DNA from: Bigelowiella natans CCMP2755
Lineage: Eukaryota; Cercozoa; Chlorarachniophyceae
Assembly: GCA_000320545.1 (NCBI GenBank)
Contig: ADNK01001956.1
Span: 23,238 to 87,237, forward strand
Length of the DNA stretch: 64,000 nt
Direction: 5' to 3'
Below, in pieces: positions 61,930 to 64,000 of this stretch (its first letter is position 1; the number at the start of each line of letters is the position of its first letter). Both the position numbers and the translations under genes were made by a program. Below the pieces are notes generated by a model that worked only from the letters and a program-made list of their open reading frames with translations, had not been told where the DNA came from and made no database searches.

Positions 61930-62771
61930 TTAATCATCAAGGTAATGTGTTAATAATAACGCAATTTTATTCAGATTTAGATATTCACTACTATGACGGC
62001 TACTACTCCTACCTTTTATGGCTTTAAAAGCGCTAGAAGAGGCCGGGATGTGCAGAAACGGGAGAGACGACAGCGGGTTCTCCCTTACAGGAAGATAGCT
62101 GGTTTGATGCGTTTGAGATGTGGTGTTCATCATCTTGTTATGTGATGATGATGAAGGTGATGCTACTGATGGGATTGCTGGTGAAGATGAAAATACAGCA
62201 GCTGTAGGTATTGATGACATTCCGCTCTCGCTATTGTCTTTGAGTTCTGCTGAAGAAGAGTTGGTTTTCTTACTGATCTCCACAGAAAGATATGGATTAT
62301 TCTTGTTGATGAGAGTGTGATAAAATTTGAGAAGTGCATCCTTTCCTCTCTCTGCGACCTAAGCGGTGCGATGATAGCATTGAAGAGTGGGAGGAGGAGG
62401 AGAGAGTCATTATTTGTTACAACTTCAGCACCACCCTTGCCGCCAATATGCTTTCTCATCGTATTGCTCATTTGCTAGTAAGAATGAAGAAAAAACAGAT
62501 TGCTTTCTCCTCTCATTTTCATCTTGATCTTTTTCGTCAATTTTCACCTTCCTGAGGTTATTGATTTCATTTATTCGGCGTCCAAATTCATACTGCTTTG
62601 ACATAATCTGGTCCCAAACCTATGATTCATTATCATCATTATCATCAAAATTGAAAGAAGAAGAAGAGGAAGAAGATGAAATGTGCACAAAACATTCTAC
62701 TATAATAGTCCCTACTGTGATGATAGACGGCACCCATCACAACCGAGATGGATTATATAGACAGCAACACT

Positions 62772-62807
<36 letters not shown>

Positions 62808-62869
62808 AATGTCTGTGTTTTGATGAGTTCGCTGTCATAATCTATTATACTACATATCGTCAACACGCA

Positions 62870-62902
<33 letters not shown>

Positions 62903-63262
62903 GATATTGTTATCAGCACCTCTTCTGTAACACCACCCATGTTGGTAGGCTGTTTAGACAGACTTTCTATCTGTGCTTCGATCATCGTTTTGAATTCGTC
63001 GTTAGACATATTGTCTATAATGTCAGTCAAGTTGTTGGTGATAAATGAGTGGATTCGGTCGGCAAGAATATGAGCTGGTTTTGCAGCACTTTGAACCTGG
63101 AAAAACGATCAAAAGGTAACAATAAGTTTTAATATCTAGCACAATAAGGCAAGTAGTAGTAGTTTTAGTAGTAAATTGTATCAATCTATGCATATAAATT
63201 ATATTTATATTGATTTGCAAGTATGTGCATCATTTCAATATCAAATTTAGAGATAAGAATAA

Positions 63263-63309
<47 letters not shown>

Positions 63310-64000
63310 AGGGGGGAGGGGGGGGGAAGGAAGACTCGGAGCTACATATGTCCTTAGTACTTTTGTCCCTATCATTATCATTTGTTTTCGAACACTGACA
63401 ACATGATTGCGTAGTGATCTTCAGCACTATCATCATCGTCATCATCATAATCATCATCATCATCATAATTCCACCTGTACGATTAGGCCCAAGACATGAT
63501 TACTACTATCTGAGGTTGCAGATGCAATGTAGCCAAGCTGTTCTATTGTCCGAAGCTGATGAAAGGCTGCTTGATGTGCTATCGACTCTAGAATGGATAC
63601 TAACACTCTTGAGTATTCAAAGTCTTCTTCTAACCCAAGTTGGTAGTATGCAGTAGCGGCAGAGTTGAGATTGTTCGCATCTTGCCCCTCCCCAATTATA
63701 GACCATCTTTGCTGCTGCTGCTGCTGCTTTTGTGCTCCTCGGATACTAATGCTGCTGCTACTACTTCTTCTTCTACTACTACTAGTTGTAGTATAGGTGC
63801 TGGTATTATTATTTGTTTGTCCTTCTTCCCTTGGTGAGGTAGTAGTAGTATATTGCATGTTTGTTTGCGAGATGTCAAGAATCCTCCGTGCCTGAGGAGG
63901 CGCAAATTGTTGTTTTGGAATCAAGATGCGCATGATCTCTAATATCTGCCCTTCCACCCCCCCCCCCACTGCCCCTCTGTCTCTCCTTTAAAAAAATAAC
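61930..64000 (-). CDS. M16 family metallopeptidase (insulysin/nardilysin-like), C-terminal part
   Basis: Insulin-degrading-enzyme-type zinc peptidases degrade peptides inside a closed two-bowl chamber. The zinc site (HxxEH) would lie upstream, beyond the window. Visible on the minus strand, from the window end downward: QARRILDISQTN, then AYYQLGLEEDFEYSRVLVSI, IAHQAAFHQLRTIEQLGYIA (the conserved QLRT.EQLGY segment) and VLGLIVQ. An exon starting at 63096 reads VQSAAKPAHILADRIHSFIT and MSNDEFKTMIEAQIESLSKQ. Another encodes WDQIMSKQYEFGRRINEINN. The last encodes LIKFYHTLINKNNPYLSVEI, then a Ser-rich insert and ENPLSSLPFLH, ending at a stop at 61930. A GTAGG donor-like site after FKAIK (about 62019) means the true C terminus could differ. 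Introns carry ATC, ACT and GA repeats. Confidence 0.85.
63266..63306. repeat. (GA)n microsatellite in M16 gene intron
   Basis: About 20 GA units followed by G-rich sequence, inside an intron of the M16 peptidase gene. Confidence 0.9.

Overview
This is eukaryotic nuclear DNA, most likely from a unicellular alga or a related protist. Genes are split by GT-AG introns (plus at least one GC-AG intron), there are no operons or ribosome binding sites, and non-coding DNA is packed with microsatellites (ATC, ACT, AAG, AGG, AAC, GA, CA and TA classes). The gene set (betaine-lipid synthase, GH81 endo-1,3-beta-glucanase, a pre-sequence-bearing serine hydroxymethyltransferase, EF-hand protein) fits an alga that makes betaine lipids and handles beta-1,3-glucan. 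I cannot place it further from sequence alone.

Layout. 1-2.2 kb: unrecognised spliced gene (-). 4.4-9.7 kb: serine hydroxymethyltransferase, 17 exons (+). 9.8-14.9 kb: GC-rich block with pieces of a LINE-type retrotransposon in opposite orientations. 15.3-20.9 kb: membrane-anchored histidine acid phosphatase, 23 exons (+). 23.4-24.6 kb: SET-domain gene (-). 25.3-25.6 kb: weak membrane-protein candidate (+). 27.8-30.4 kb: membrane-anchored GH81 glucanase, 2 exons (-). 31.6-35.4 kb: pyruvate kinase with a novel N-terminal extension, 26 exons (+). 37.8-41.5 kb: apparent fusion of a TLC-domain membrane protein with BTA1 betaine-lipid synthase (+). 43.1-49.4 kb: phosphoglucomutase-2-like phosphohexomutase (-). 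49.6-51.1 kb: multi-EF-hand protein (+). 52.3-56.6 kb: NSUN4-like RNA m5C methyltransferase (+). 57.6-60.3 kb: SLX1 structure-specific nuclease (-). 61.9-64 kb: C-terminal part of an M16 (insulysin-like) metallopeptidase (-), running off the window.

Gene blocks are separated by about 0.7-2 kb GC-richer spacers full of CTAG/CATG/TGCA palindromic words, some carrying copies of one dispersed repeat. Exon models for SHMT, acid phosphatase, pyruvate kinase, TLC-BTA1, GH81, the EF-hand gene and the 3' two thirds of NSUN were built by hand and are phase-consistent across every junction. Several promoters share a TGCGAC/GTCGCA word. The most notable items are the TLC-BTA1 fusion, the shared promoter word, two partially duplicated splice sites inside introns, and the pyruvate kinase extension. 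Metabolically the set touches one-carbon metabolism (SHMT), glycolysis and hexose-phosphate interconversion (pyruvate kinase, PGM2), beta-glucan turnover (GH81) and phosphate-sparing lipid synthesis plus phosphate release (BTA1, acid phosphatase), but nothing shows that these genes are co-regulated.
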